Shown here in pieces: positions 23,161 to 34,533 of a stretch of DNA of 64,000 nucleotides. Origin of the DNA: Channallabes apus (taxonomy: Eukaryota; Chordata; Actinopteri; Siluriformes; Clariidae); contig CM060124.1 in the NCBI GenBank assembly GCA_030522415.1, positions 24,104,454 through 24,168,453 on the forward strand, in the 5' to 3' direction. A program made the position numbers and the translations under genes. The notes under the pieces were generated by a model, which was not told where the DNA came from, did not search any database, and saw nothing but the letters and a program-made list of their open reading frames with translations. Numbering within the stretch: the stretch's first letter is position 1; each line of letters begins with the position of its first letter.

Positions 23161-25075
23161 CTGATAATTTAAAAGATTTTGGAACATATCCAATGCTGAG
23201 TGAGGAATTAATTATTCTCAACAGCGGTTCTGTTATTACTGGTACTGGTCTGTTTAAGAAAATGTGTCGGTATAGGATCTAATATACAGGTTGATGAATT
23301 TGCAGAAGAGATGAGTGAAATTAGTTCATTCTCTTCAAGGGGAGTAAAGTATTCTAGGTTTGAATCTGACATGGCTAGGTTAACATCTGTATCAATTACA
23401 TTGTTCAGTTTCAAAGCCTCAATTTTATGCCTGATATTTACAATTTTATTATTAAAAAAGTTCATGAAGTCCTCGCTATTGCATGATGTTGTTGTGGAGA
23501 TTTCTGTAGTGGTCTTATTTCTAGTTAATTTGGCTACGGTATTAAATAAAAATCTAGGATTATTTTTATTTTCTTCTATAAGAGTGGAGAGATACGTTGA
23601 TCTAGCTACACTAAGAGCTTTCCTATAGTTCAGGATGCTCTTTTTCCATGCTATTTGAAATACTAACAATTTAGTTTGACGCCATTTACGCTCCAATTTC
23701 CGAGCGGTCTGTTTTAAAGTGCCTGTGTGATCTTTATACCAGGGATCGAGTTTCTTATCTCTAATAATTTTTCTTTTAGCTGGAGCTACATTGTCTAAGG
23801 TACAACGAAATGTCGACTCTAAATATTCAGTCGCCTGATCGAGTTCTGTGGGGTCAGACGGTGACCTAATCGAAGTTGGTAACTCTGGAAGATTACTGAT
23901 AAAACTCTGTGTGGTAGTTGATGTGAAAGTATGTTTAATACGGTAGCGCGGTGCTGTGCGTACATTATCACTGTGACACACTTGAATGGAGACAAGATAG
24001 TGATCTGAGATAATTTCAGACAGTGGAATTGTGAATACATTTCTTGTACTTAATCCGAAAAATATTATTAAGTCTAAAGTGTGACCTGCTTTATGAGTGG
24101 GTCCTACTACAGACTGATTTACTCCTACTGAGTCCAGTATGGACATAAATGCTGTTCTCAGAGGGTCTTCTTGATTCTCAAAATGAATGTTAAAATCTCC
24201 GGCAATTAACGCTTTGTCTACAGAAACGACCAGGTCTGAGATGAAATCCGCAAATTCACTAAGAAATTCAGAATACGGGCTTGGAGGTCTGTAAATTATA
24301 ATTAGTGGAATCGACTGAGCTAACTTAATATACTTAAGTATACTTATGTTACTATAAAGAATTTAAAATGAGTTAAATTTGTGTCCGTGTTTTTGTACGA
24401 TAGACAGATTATCATCATGAATAACTGCGACGCCTCCTCCTCTACCAGTTAACCGAGGCTGGTGTATGTAGCTGTATCCAGGAGGACTAGCTTCATTTAG
24501 AGCTACATACTCGTCCTGTTTAACCCATGTTTCAGTTAAACAGAGTATATCAAACGCCTGATCTGTGATAATTTCATTAACAATAACTGCTTTTGATGCG
24601 AGAGATCTAATATTTAACAATCCTAGCTTCAGATCAGAGGTGCCGGCTGCGCATTCAGTATGATCGGAGTTTGTGGTCTTTATGTTAATTAGATTATTGA
24701 AACAGACTTTCTGAGTCTTTCTATATTTTTGCTTAGATTGGGGAACAGACACAGTCTCAATATGGTGAACCCTGAGTGACGACTCTATGCAGCTAGCAGA
24801 CGGTTGGTTTAGCCTGTCTGTCTGCTCCCTGGCCTGGGCTCTGGATTGTCACTGATTAACTAGACCTCTACTGAGACTATGAGCTATACTACAGGCAATG
24901 AGAGTAGCACCTTCCCGAGTGGGATGGACACCGTCCCGCCCTAACAGGCCAGCTTTGCCCTCAAAGGTCTTCCAATTATCTATGAAGCCCACATTATTTT
25001 TGGAGCACCACCTGGACATCCAGCGGTTCAGCGACCATAACCTGCTGTAAGCTATGTCACCACGTCTCATTGGGA
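23160..25075 (-). pseudogene. L2-type LINE copy, truncated at both ends
   Basis: On the minus strand, 24849-25070 is the C-terminal end of an ORF1 esterase (DGVHPTREGA block). ORF2 follows at 24752 with an AP endonuclease (NIRSL, CLTETW, GRGGGVAV, GDFNIH), then a region leading into RT (SSTCILDPIPTHFLK). A frameshift lies near 24310-24363 and another near 23260. The RT catalytic core and the 3' end are missing: the copy ends at about 23160 against block A. Loss of the 3' side is unusual for LINE insertion and suggests later rearrangement. The relative at 42345-47380 is more complete. Confidence 0.82.
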
Positions 25076-25083
25076 TGGTAAGG

Positions 25084-25272
25084 GGATAATATGTAAGGTT
25101 TAGGTTTAAATGTAATATGTAAGGTTTAGGTTTAAAGGTAATATGTAAGGTTTAGGTTTAAAGGTAATATGTAATGTTTAGGTTTAAAGGTAATATGTAA
25201 GGTTTAGGTTTAAAGGTAAAATATGTAAGATTTAGGTTTAAAGGTAATATGAAAGGTTTAGGTTTAATTAAA
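25084..25272 (+). repeat. 26-bp minisatellite with TTTAGG words
   Basis: About seven copies of GGTTTAGGTTTAAAGGTAAT followed by ATGTAA, head to tail, with small length changes. Degenerate singles continue to about 25620. Confidence 0.9.
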
Positions 25273-25275
25273 TTT

Positions 25276-25408
25276 AGGTAGGCACCCTGTCCAGGGTGTA
25301 CCCCGCCTAGTGCCCGAAGTCTCCTGGGATAGGCTCCAGATCCCCCGCGACCCTGAACACAGGATTAAGCGGTATAGAAAATGAATGAATGAATGAATGA
25401 ATAAATTT
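25276..25408 (+). mobile_element. 3' fragment of the DANA/HE1-type SINE
   Basis: Contains CCCTGTCCAGGGTGTACCCC, GATAGGCTCCAG, AAGCGGTATAGAAAATGAATG and an (ATGA)n tail. It is the same family as 47490-47880, truncated at the 5' end. Confidence 0.8.
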
Positions 25409-25636
25409 AGGTAATATAATTTGGGTAATATGTAAGATTTCTTTTAATTTGATTTAAAATTTTCCCTAATATAGCTTAAGGTTAATAGTTCAAGGTTTAT
25501 TTCTTTGTTTTTTTTCTTATTCTGTGAGGTTTGATATTAATATGTAAGGTTTATTTTTACTTTCTGTAGTAATATGTAAGGATAATGTTCATAAGTTAGT
25601 AAGTAAGCATTATTTTCTTTTTCTTTACTTTCCTTT

Positions 25637-26185
25637 TGTAACATCCGATCCGCCGCAGCCCCGGAGATCAGGTTCACCGGATTACTGAGCCGTGGCTTTG
25701 TCTCCCCCTAGTGTGTCTACGTATGTCATTGTCAGTCATTAACACGAAAGTGAATTCACCTGTCTACCCTTGTGTATCTCACTATTTAACCCAGCCGAAC
25801 CCACACCACATTGTCTGGTCACCGTTGTGCACACCCGTAAGCTCGATATGTTTATGTCTCTTTCTCTCTCTCTCTCTCTCCCAGGTTTAAAGCGGTATCT
25901 GCAGGCGAGGCAGCGGAAGCAGGACAGCTTTGCGCATTCAGGCTGAGCCCGAAGTGTTTTGGGTTGCAGTCATCCCGTAGGATCTTCTTTGTGTTTTTCT
26001 CTTGAGTGACTTTAAGTTATTGTATTTCCGCCTGCAGACCGCCCCGGGAGAAGCGCCCTCGGAGTTTATGTACAAAACGTGACATTAAGTTTGTTCAAAT
26101 CAATAACGGGACTCGTAATAAAAGAACTATTATTTCCTGCATTTTGCATTCTCCTGAGTGTGATTTCCCCATGCAAGCCATGACA
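25637..26185 (+). repeat. Gypsy 1 5' LTR
   Basis: TGTAACATCC...CATGACA. TATTTAA at 25783-25789 is a TATA candidate. The predicted transcript start, 31 bp after its first T, is TCTGGTCACC (25814). AATAAA-type signals occur near 26125. The end of the LTR carries the gag start codon. Confidence 0.92.
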
Positions 26186-27079
26186 GATGACCACACCTCA
26201 CATCAGAACGCAGCAGGAACATCAGCGCACGACCATACCATCCCCATGATGGATTATATTAGACGACAGCAAGGACAGATGGACAGCTTGGCCAGGGCGA
26301 TCAACGACCTGGCCCACAGTGTCCGTGACATCGCGACTCGACAGGCACCCTCTCCCGCGGCGCCGAGACGCCCGTCACGATCCCCTCCGCGAGCGCCCCC
26401 CCCGGAGAGGTATGCCAGGGACCCAGAGGGATGCAGAAAATTCCTTCTGGCCTGTGAGCTGTACTTAGCTGAGTACCCCGATCTCGATGACAGGCAGAAG
26501 ATCAGCTTCGTCACGCAACAGCTCACAGGTGCAGCGATGGACTGGGCCGCAGCCATGTGGAGTGCGGGTGGCCGAGATATGAGCGATTTCATCCGCTTCC
26601 TCCGCGCGTTTCGCGCTGTCTTCGACCACCCGGACCAGGGGCGGACCGGCGAACAACAACTACTCCGCCTCAAGCAGGGGCCAACCACCGTCGCCGACTA
26701 CGCTGTGAGATTTAATATCCTGGCCGCGGAGAGTGAATGGTGCGAGAAAAGCCTCCTCGCACGGTTCAGGGACGGTCTCCACCCAGACATCCAACTTGAG
26801 TTGGCTTGCCGAGATGCTGAGATGGATCTGGACGAGACAATACAACTCGCCATCAAGTTGGACCAGCACCTCTGTGGTCAGAAACGGCAGGCCCCCGCCA
26901 GAGGAGCAGGTGGTAGAGTCGAGCCGCACCCCCGCCCCAGCCTGACTAGAAGTGCACCGGAACCACGCGAATCCCCGACGGCAGAGCCCATGGACGTCAG
27001 CACCTCCCGGCTATCAGCGCAGGAAAGGCGACGCCGACTGACGGCCGGACTGTGTCTGTACTGCGGGGGAGGGCAATAG
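26180..27079 (+). CDS. gag: Gypsy 1 Gag
   Basis: The ATG at 26180 lies in the last six bases of the LTR; another in-frame ATG is at 26171. About 299 codons: an N-terminal helix ([20 protein letters not shown]), a Pro/Arg-rich linker, a retrotransposon capsid domain ([58 protein letters not shown]) and the start of a CCHC knuckle (LCLYCGG). A G-rich expansion in the knuckle (GGGGGAGGGC) shifts the frame and ends the protein at TAG 27077-27079. The missing NSGHLIREC half lies in the pol frame. Gypsy 2 has an unbroken knuckle, so this looks like mutation rather than programmed shifting, although the G run could permit slippage. Confidence 0.85.
   Translation: MTDDHTSHQNAAGTSAHDHTIPMMDYIRRQQGQMDSLARAINDLAHSVRDIATRQAPSPAAPRRPSRSPPRAPPPERYARDPEGCRKFLLACELYLAEYPDLDDRQKISFVTQQLTGAAMDWAAAMWSAGGRDMSDFIRFLRAFRAVFDHPDQGRTGEQQLLRLKQGPTTVADYAVRFNILAAESEWCEKSLLARFRDGLHPDIQLELACRDAEMDLDETIQLAIKLDQHLCGQKRQAPARGAGGRVEPHPRPSLTRSAPEPRESPTAEPMDVSTSRLSAQERRRRLTAGLCLYCGGGQ
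26186..26195 (+). other. Gypsy 1 candidate self-priming site
   Basis: GATGACCACA directly follows the LTR and pairs at 8 of 10 positions with the predicted mRNA 5' end TCTGGTCACC (25814-25823). No usual tRNA 3' end is recognised here. Tf1-type elements prime reverse transcription with their own 5' end. Confidence 0.55.
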
Positions 27080-27087
27080 TGGGCATC

Positions 27088-30000
27088 TCATCCGAGAGTG
27101 CCCACTATTGAAAGTAAAGATTGACACTGACACACCCCCTCGAACCAGACACATGAATATACCTCCACGAAATACAGACACGGACACACCACCACACACC
27201 ATAAACACGGACACGCCCCCCAAAGTCATACACACAAACACACCTCCACGCACCAACCGGTCATTTTGTGTAAAAGCTACGCTGTCTTACAATAATCATA
27301 TGGTTTCTGTTTCCCCCCTAATAGATTCGGGATCGGCTGGGAACTTCATTTCATCCTCTCTTATTTCCTCGCTGCACGCTCCTGTGTCGAAGCTTCCAAC
27401 CCCGATCGTGATTAATGCTCTGGATGGCAACCCATTAGGTCAATCGCCCATTAACATGATATCCGTGCCCCTACGATTAACTTTCCCGAACCACACTGAG
27501 GAGTTAGAATTTTATGTGATCTCTCAGGTGAGTCAGTCCGTCGTGCTCGGCCTCCCTTGGCTTAGCTCTCATAACCCCAATTTTGATTGGACAGGTGCTC
27601 GCATCCTTTCATGGTCCCCTAGATGTGCGAAATTTTGCATGCCATCCTCATTGATGGCCCAAACGACCACAGTAGAAAGCCCTAGCGCCCTAGTCTCTAC
27701 CCTCGTGCCATCCGAGTACGTAAAATTTAAAGACGTATTTAGTATTAGGGCCGCTGCACGACTTCCCCCTCACCGCCCGTGGGACTGCGCTATTGACCTC
27801 CTGCCAGGGAAAGCACCGCCTTGCTCACGGATTTATCCATTGTCAGTGTCTGAGACACGGGCAATGGAGGAATACGTGAAAGAGGCTCTCCAGCAGGTGC
27901 TCATTAGTCGCTCCACGTCACCCGCATCGGCAGGGTTCTTTTTTATCGAGAAAAAAGGCGGGGGCCTTCGGCCGTGTATTGATTATCGAGGGCTCAATAC
28001 CATCACAGTGAAGTATAAGCACCCACTGCCCCTGGTTCCGGCCTTGATCGATCTGCTCCGCGGCGCGTCCATCTTTACCAAACTTGACCTCTGCAGCGCT
28101 TACAATCTCGTTCGTGTTCGCAAGGGCGATGAGTGGAAGACAGCGTTTAGCACTACATCAGGTCATTATCAGTACAATGTGATGGCTTATGGACTGGTGA
28201 ACGCGCCTGCGGTGTTTCAGGGGTTCATGAATGACGTGCTCCGACATATGCTAAGCCGATTTGTGATAGTATATTTAGATGACATCCTGATATACTCCCG
28301 GTCATACGAAGAGAACGTTCGTCATGTGACCGCCATCCTCCGTCGACTAAGGGAACATGGGCTCTATGTGAAGGCAGAGAAATGTGAATTTCATAAGACA
28401 GAAGTTGCATTTCTGGGCTATCGCATAGGACCACTGGGGGTCAAGATGGACGCGACCAAAGTCAGAGCGGTACTCCAATGGCCGGAACCGACCTCAGTGA
28501 AGGCACTACAAAGCTTCCTCGGGTTTGCCAATTTTTACCGGCGCTTTATTAGGGGCTATAGTACGTTGGCAGCACCGCTCACTAGCTTACTCAAGGGTAA
28601 ACCGCGCAAACTACAGCCGTTCACGCCGGACGCGCGCATCGCGTTCCAGCGTCTAAAACAAGCTTTTACCTCCGCGCCTATATTACAACTTCCCGACTCT
28701 AACAAGCCCTTCGTAGTTGAGGTCGATGCGTCGGAGGTAGGACTCGGAGCGGTACTGTCACAGCGGCATGGCCACCCGGAGAAGTTATTCCCCTGTGCTT
28801 TTTTCTCGCGAAAACTGACACCTGCCGAATGCAATTATGATATCGGTAATCGTGAACTGCTTGCAATAAAAGCGGCGTTAGAGGAGTGGAGGCATTGGTT
28901 GGAGGGGGCAGAACATCCATTCACGGTACTCACGGATCATAAGAACCTAGAGTACCTCCAACAAGCTAAGAGACTAAACCCCCGACAAGCCCGCTGGGCA
29001 CTGTTTTTCACTCGTTTCCACTTTCTTATTACTTATCGCCCCGGCTCTAAAAATATCAAAGCGGACGCGTTATCCCGCTGTTTTGCGACGCAGGACCGGA
29101 CTCAGGTTCCCGAACCCATTCTGCCCCCCTCACTCGTGGTGGCTCCGATCACGTGGGACCTCGATGCGGAGATAGCACTGGCGACGCGGGCAGAACCCGC
29201 GCCGCCGGACTGTCCTCCGGATCGGACCTATGTGCCGGAGTCACTACGGGAACGAGTGACAGTGGAGGCACATGTTAATTTATCATCAGGACATCCCGGC
29301 GAATTGAGAACCCGTCAACTACTAGAACCAAAGTTCTGGTGGCCAAATCTGCGGGAAACAGTGAAAACAGTAGTTTCGTCTTGCGCTACCTGTGCAACCA
29401 CTAAAAGCCCCCGAGGGTTGCCAGTTGGAAAATTAATACCCTTACCCACACCTAACAGACCGTGGTCCCACCTAGCGGTGGATTTTGTGACGGACCTGCC
29501 AGTGTCTAAGGGATACACGTCGGTCCTAGTAGTGGTAGATCGCTTCTCTAAAGGTTGCCGGTTTATCCCGTTCTGCGCCCTCCCAACCGCCTCCCAGGTG
29601 ACGGAAACCCTATTCAACACTGTGTTTCGCTACTACGGCATACCGGAAGATATTGTTTCCGATCGTGGTCCCCAATTTGTCGCAAAAGTCTGGAAAGCTT
29701 TTTTCCAGAAATTGGGGACCACTGTTAGTCTAACGTCAGGCTATCACCCGGAGTCAAACGGGCAGGCAGAGCGGACTGTCCAAGATCTCGGGAAATTCCT
29801 CCGCGCATATTGTAGTAGTCGGCAACATGAATGGGCAGACTGTTTATTCTGGGCGGAATATGCGCAAAACTCATTGAGACACTCCTCAACCGGCCTAACG
29901 CCGTTTCAATGTGTGCTCGGACATCAGCCACCGCTTTGTCCTTGGGATGCCACTCCCACCAATATCCCCATGGTGGATGAGTGGTTTAAAAGAGCGGAAA

Positions 30001-30701
30001 AAGTATGGGAGGGGGCGCATGCCAATATCTCCCAAGCAGTTCGCCGGTTCAAAAAATTCGCCGATAGGCGGCGAAGGGAAAGTCCTCCGCTCCAGGTAGG
30101 AGATCGGGTTTGGCTCTCGACAAGGGACCTCTCTCTCAAACTTCCCTGCCGTAAACTTTCTCCCAGATTCATCGGTCCTTTTCCTATTTTGTCTCAAATA
30201 AACCCCGTTTCTTTTAAATTACAACTCCCCTCACACATGCGCATTAACCCCGTCTTCCACATCTCTCTTCTCAGGCCAGTAATACGGGGACCACTCGACG
30301 GAGGCGTCGTGGACCCATCACTCCCCGGGGCTGTGGAGATCGAGGGCGCTCCAGCGTTTAGAGTCCAGCAACTGCTGGACTCCCGAAGGAGAGGGGGCAC
30401 ACTCCAATACCTAGTGGAGTGGGAGGGGTATGGGCCGGAGGAACGCAGCTGGGTCCCCGCAAAGGACATCCTGAGCCCAGAACTCATTTTCGAGTTCCAT
30501 CAAGCTCGACCGGATCGTCCTGCGCCACGACCTCCAGGCCGACCCGCTCGCCGGCAATTCCATCAGGCCGGTGGGTCCCAACCCCCTTCGGTACCTCGCA
30601 GGGAGCGCCCACCTCTCTTTCAGGAAGCCGGTCCTGGGAGGGGGGGTAATGTAACATCCGATCCGCCGCAGCCCCGGAGATCAGGTTCACCGGATTACTG
30701 A
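27088..30701 (+). CDS. pol: Gypsy 1 Pol: protease, RT, RNase H, integrase, chromodomain
   Basis: Open frame of about 1,200 codons entered from gag; no ATG initiation is implied. Counting from 27108: aspartic protease [10 protein letters not shown] (73-75), RT with [11 protein letters not shown] and YLDD (389-392), RNase H (VDASE about 540, TDHKN), integrase zinc region (SGHPGE...CATC, about 722-765), catalytic D (VDFVTD), D (SDRGPQF) and E (QAER) with 35 residues between the last two, a GPF-type module (RFIGPFPI), and a chromodomain ([17 protein letters not shown], about 1086-1132). All key catalytic residues are present. The frame ends inside the 3' LTR. It acts on the element's own RNA and cDNA; chromodomains target integration to marked chromatin. 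Confidence 0.93.
30636..30649 (+). other. Gypsy 1 polypurine tract
   Basis: GGGAGGGGGGGTAA immediately precedes the 3' LTR and overlaps the pol frame. Confidence 0.8.
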
Positions 30702-31194
30702 GCCGTTGCTTTGTCTCCCCCTAGTGTGTCTACGTATGTCATTGTCAGTCATTAACACGAAAGTGAATTCACCTGTCTACCCTTGTGTATCTCACTATTT
30801 AACCCAGCCGAACCCACACCACATTGTCTGGTCACCGTTGTGCACACCCGTAAGCTCGATATGTTTATGTCTCTTTCTCTCTCTCTCTCCCAGGTTTAAA
30901 GCGGTATCTGCAGGCCAGGCAGCGGAAGCAGGACAGCTTCGCGCATTCAGGCTGAGCCCAAAGTGTTTTGGTTTGCAGTCATCCCGTAGGATCTTCTTTG
31001 TGTTTTTCTCTTGAGTGACTTTAAGTTATTGTATTTCCGCCTGCAGACCACCCCGGGAGAAGCGCCCTCGGAGTTTATGTACAAAACGTGACATTAAGTT
31101 TGTTCAAATCAATAACGGGACTCGTAATAAAAGAACTATTATTTCCTGCATTTTGCGTTCTCCTGAGTGTGATTTCCCCATGCAAGCCATGACA
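30650..31194 (+). repeat. Gypsy 1 3' LTR
   Basis: Partner of 25637-26185, four bases shorter in the CT run. Encodes the last residues of Pol. Confidence 0.95.
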
Positions 31195-31227
31195 CCTTTA
31201 TGCTCTTTTATGTGACTTAAAAGTCAC

Positions 31228-31238
31228 AGAGGGGGAAA
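31228..31238 (+). other. Polypurine tract before an orphan LTR
   Basis: AGAGGGGGAAA ends two bases before the TGTAAG start of the LTR at 31241, so a short piece of retroviral interior survives to its left. Confidence 0.5.
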
Positions 31239-31240
31239 TA

Positions 31241-32037
31241 TGTAAGCATATTTTAATTAAATGTATTTGTGCATGCGGTAATATGACAGAAAACTATTAA
31301 TCTTATCTTATAGAGATGGGGCAAGGAGAACAGAGTTGAGTCAAGGACAATGTGATGTCACAGTAGCAAGGACATCATGTTGAGTGTGCAGTATGAACTC
31401 AAATGAACTCTAGATAGGTTGCCATCTTAGGTCTGAGATGCTTAGGTCGCCATCTTAGAAGTGAGATGCTTAGTGGACAGAGTGTACTTTAGAACATATG
31501 ATGTAATCTTTGTACCCAAAAGCACCTGATAAGGGAAAGTCCCTGGACATGATGTAATGTCAGCTGACTCATGGGGTGATCTTAACTGTGAGGTCAAATT
31601 AAAGGAACACAGACAAATAACCAAAATGTATAAGAAAAATAAGCGCCACCCCTATATTTTTTTAAAATAAACAAAGTGAAAAGATAATGGAAAGTTATTT
31701 GCAATAAAAAATAAGTCATAATGGGATAAATATGGAGTCAGATGACGAGGTATATGATGTAATGAAACAAGGTAGAGGAAAGCATGATTGCAATGGGTTA
31801 ATAATTTGGTAAGAGATGTACAGAGGAGGGGATAAAGTGAGCTCCCCTCCCCTTGAAAAAACTGTATAAAAAGACATGTACGGCACTGCCAGAACAGTCT
31901 GTCCTTGGTGATGGCTGGATTCATAACCTAGGCTGGCTCACTTTGTTTTTATTGCTGCAATAAAAACTTATCCTTACTTCATCTAGATCTGCATGGAGTC
32001 CGGAGTCTTTCTTTGATTTCTTTTACTAAAAGTTACA
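31241..32037 (+). repeat. ERV-type LTR without a visible partner
   Basis: Starts TGTAAGCAT and ends AAAGTTACA. TATAAAA at 31865-31871 and AATAAA at 31959-31964 give a short R and U5, as in retroviral LTRs. It contains GGTTGCCATCTTAG/GGTCGCCATCTTAG repeats (31420-31460). No 5' LTR or flanking duplication is found. Gypsy 1 inserted 42 bp upstream, inside the remaining interior or its flank. Confidence 0.65.
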
Positions 32038-34533
32038 GTATTTGGTTAATGTTTTAAATTAGGGCAACTTCGGTGTGGGGAGAATAAAAAATCCACCACA
32101 TACGCTATACTTGTTTTTGCATGACAATCACTATTATGGTTGTAGATGCGGTCATGTTATTTCACTAGTTTTGACGCGTAGCTTTGGTTTGATCATTTAC
32201 TCACAAGAACGGAAGTCCGATGATTTCTTTGTCTTGGTATTTTATTTTCAGCATCAAAGATTCAACACTTCATACAGTCGTCTTGGGTAATTCCACTGTG
32301 GTTACAGCAACTGTGGCTTTATCGAATGGTTCAATGTTACCTTATAACAACAGCTTTGTTATATCCATCTCATTGCGTTTAGCTAACTTGTGTTTCCGTA
32401 GCCTTCCGCATCTAAACTGAACTTTCTATCATACGATAGTCATACAAATACATGTAATAGTGGAATGACATCACAGACCAACTCACGATTGTCAAAATGG
32501 ATGCTTAACTAACACATTCAGAGCTTATGGCTTATGTAATAAACTTATTGCTTAATTCTTAACTAATGAATAGAATAAGGTAGAATGAAATGAATTAAAA
32601 CAAATAAATAAAAATAAACACAACAACAAATTCTGCAGATTCATCTTACATAACCAGTGTGATATGGCTCTTACAACGGTGTTAAAAGCATCACAGGGCT
32701 TTTGGGTATTTAATTATGTTTGTCATTTCTGTCACTCAGGGTTTGAAAACTCAGGGTTTCACGGAAACATCAATGCGAATTTAACTGTAACATTTGTTGG
32801 AATTCCGATTGTAACAAACATGTTCAAAATGTAATTAAATGCCCAGACTGTTCGAGGTTATGTAGGTACGAATTTTGTTTTGACGTACATAAAGCAAAGC
32901 TTCAGTCGAGCGATAGTGAATATTCATTGTGTGAAACGGCTTTCTACTGTAGTAACTGCAATAGTGTAAATCACCTTTTAATCGTAAAAAACATGTGTCA
33001 TGAGAGGGTGTGTAAACTCTGCGGCGAAAAACTTGACAGAGACACTGAACATCGCTGTTTCATACAACCAGTAAAGAAAGAAGTGCCAAATAGCAAATAC
33101 ATATTTTATGATTTTGAAACGAGACAGGAACTCATATAGCTAATTACTTATGCTGTATTCATTGTCACGGAAAGGAGTGGATGTTCGAAGGAGACGGGTG
33201 TGTTGCTAAGTTTTTTAAGATGTTTCGGTGTAACAAATACAAAGACTGTACCTTTATAGCACATAATGCTAGAGGGTTTGATTCATACCTTTTGTTAAAT
33301 AATTTAGTGAAAGAAGGAATAACACCTGATATCATTGCACAAAGTGGTAAAATTCTATGCTTTAGCGATTCCGAGTTTCGTCAGTCCTACATCAATAGCC
33401 TGTCTTTCTTGCCCATGAAGCTTAGCAGCCTCCCTAAAGCCATGGGGTTTTCAGAAAAAAAGAAAGGCTATTTTTCTAGAACACCGTAGACCACCAAAAC
33501 TATGTAGGTCCTTATCCTGAACCTAAATTTTATGGTGTAGCATGATGCCTAAAGACAGAGAAGAGTTTTTCAAGTGGTGCGCAATGGTATCTGACAAAGT
33601 CTTTGATTTTAAAAAAGAGATGGCTGAATACTGTGTAAATGACGTCAACATTTTGAGAAAGGGATGTTTAGCTTTCAGGAATGAAATTCTCCAAAGTACA
33701 AAGGTCGACACTTTTAAATGCATAATAATCGCTTCTGTCTGTATGAAAATCTTTAGGACCATGTTTCTTCCTAAAAACATTTTAGCTATTCCACCACTTG
33801 ACAATTACATCAATAGGCAGAAATCTTTCTCAACACCATCAATTAATTGGCTCAACTACATCTCGGTCACGCAAAATCTACCGATTCGGCATGTTTGAAT
33901 AAGGGTGAAGTCAGGTTCGGTAACTTTTTTGTAGATAGTTACTGTGAAGTGTTCAGCCGCGAAAGGCTTTAGAGTTTCTTGGTAGTTTTTATCACGTGTG
34001 AAAAATGTTTTCCTTCCATGACCCCGCATCCTCTTAGCTCATCTCACACTAGCTTCAGAAATGTCCGTCAAAAAACGCTAGAAAAAATAAAAAACTTACA
34101 AGAAGTTTATAATTTATAAGTCACAGTAATGTGGGAACACGACTGGAATGAAGCGAAGAAAACTGATAACCAGGTCATAACCTTTCTAAAGGACTTTGAT
34201 TTTCCACAGCGTTTAAACCCTCGTGATGCCCTTTATGGTGGTCGAACTAACACACTTCATTTACATTATGTTGCACAGCCGGGTGAGAGAATCGATTATT
34301 ACGATTTCACATCTCTTTACCCATATGTAAATAAGACAAAGATGTACCTGATCGGTCACCCTACCATAATTTTTTGTAACTTTCAGCCTCTAGAAAATTA
34401 CTTTGATATTATTAGAGCAAAGGTTTTACCGCCTCGAGGTCTGTGGGCGCCTGTTATTCCCTTTCGGGTAAAAAGCAAACTCCTCTTTCCTCTATGTACA
34501 ACGTGCGCTGAGCACCAGCAAAAGCAATGTGAT
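32038..34533 (+). pseudogene. Polinton/Maverick-type protein-primed DNA polymerase B relic, plus strand
   Basis: Pieces in order: an N-terminal segment (LYLFLHDNHYYG at 32100-32140), a solo LTR (32141-32675), then GVKSI and a Cys/His-rich region (CKLCGEKLD...HRC near 33015-33060). The 3'-5' exonuclease motif FYDFET is at 33103 and HNARGFDSYLLLN at 33263. SLSFLPM...GFSEKKKGYF follows, then an exo III-type region (EYCVNDVNILRKGC at 33625), GGRTNT at 34240, palm motif A DFTSLYP at 34303 and LPPRGLWAPVIPFR. Several frameshifts and stops (33139, 33489, 33897 and others) break it, and it ends before the YxDTD motif at the junction near 34530. The family is recognised from motif order; these polymerases replicate Polinton elements by protein priming. 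Confidence 0.8.
32141..32675 (-). repeat. Solo LTR 1 (minus) in the polymerase relic
   Basis: The minus strand runs TGTAAGAGCC...GCATCTACA, flanked by ATGGT (32136-32140) and ACGGT (32676-32680), one mismatch from a 5-bp duplication. AAAATAAA before the U5-like end is a poly(A) signal. It splits the polymerase frame exactly: the uninterrupted sequence is visible in the opposite relic at 34540-34600. It is the same family as 35256-35897. Confidence 0.82.

Larger units (their letters stand above)
25637..31194 (+). mobile_element. Ty3/gypsy chromovirus 1 (sushi-like)
   Basis: LTRs at 25637-26185 and 30650-31194 with CCTTT duplicated at 25632-25636 and 31195-31199. The internal order is gag, protease, RT, RNase H, integrase, chromodomain, then a G-rich polypurine tract (30636-30649). 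I count about seven substitutions and one 4-bp CT-run difference between the LTRs. Pol is one open frame; gag is separated from it by a frameshift in the zinc knuckle. The C-terminal chromodomain and the Gag type place it in the Tf1/sushi chromoviruses, the group related to the domesticated mammalian PEG10/RTL genes (family knowledge). Confidence 0.93.

Noticed and set aside
27108..27110. Independent start codon for gypsy 1 Pol
   Set aside because: The first codon of that frame segment is TTG. Gypsy 2 shows gag and pol in one frame, so Pol is made as part of Gag-Pol.
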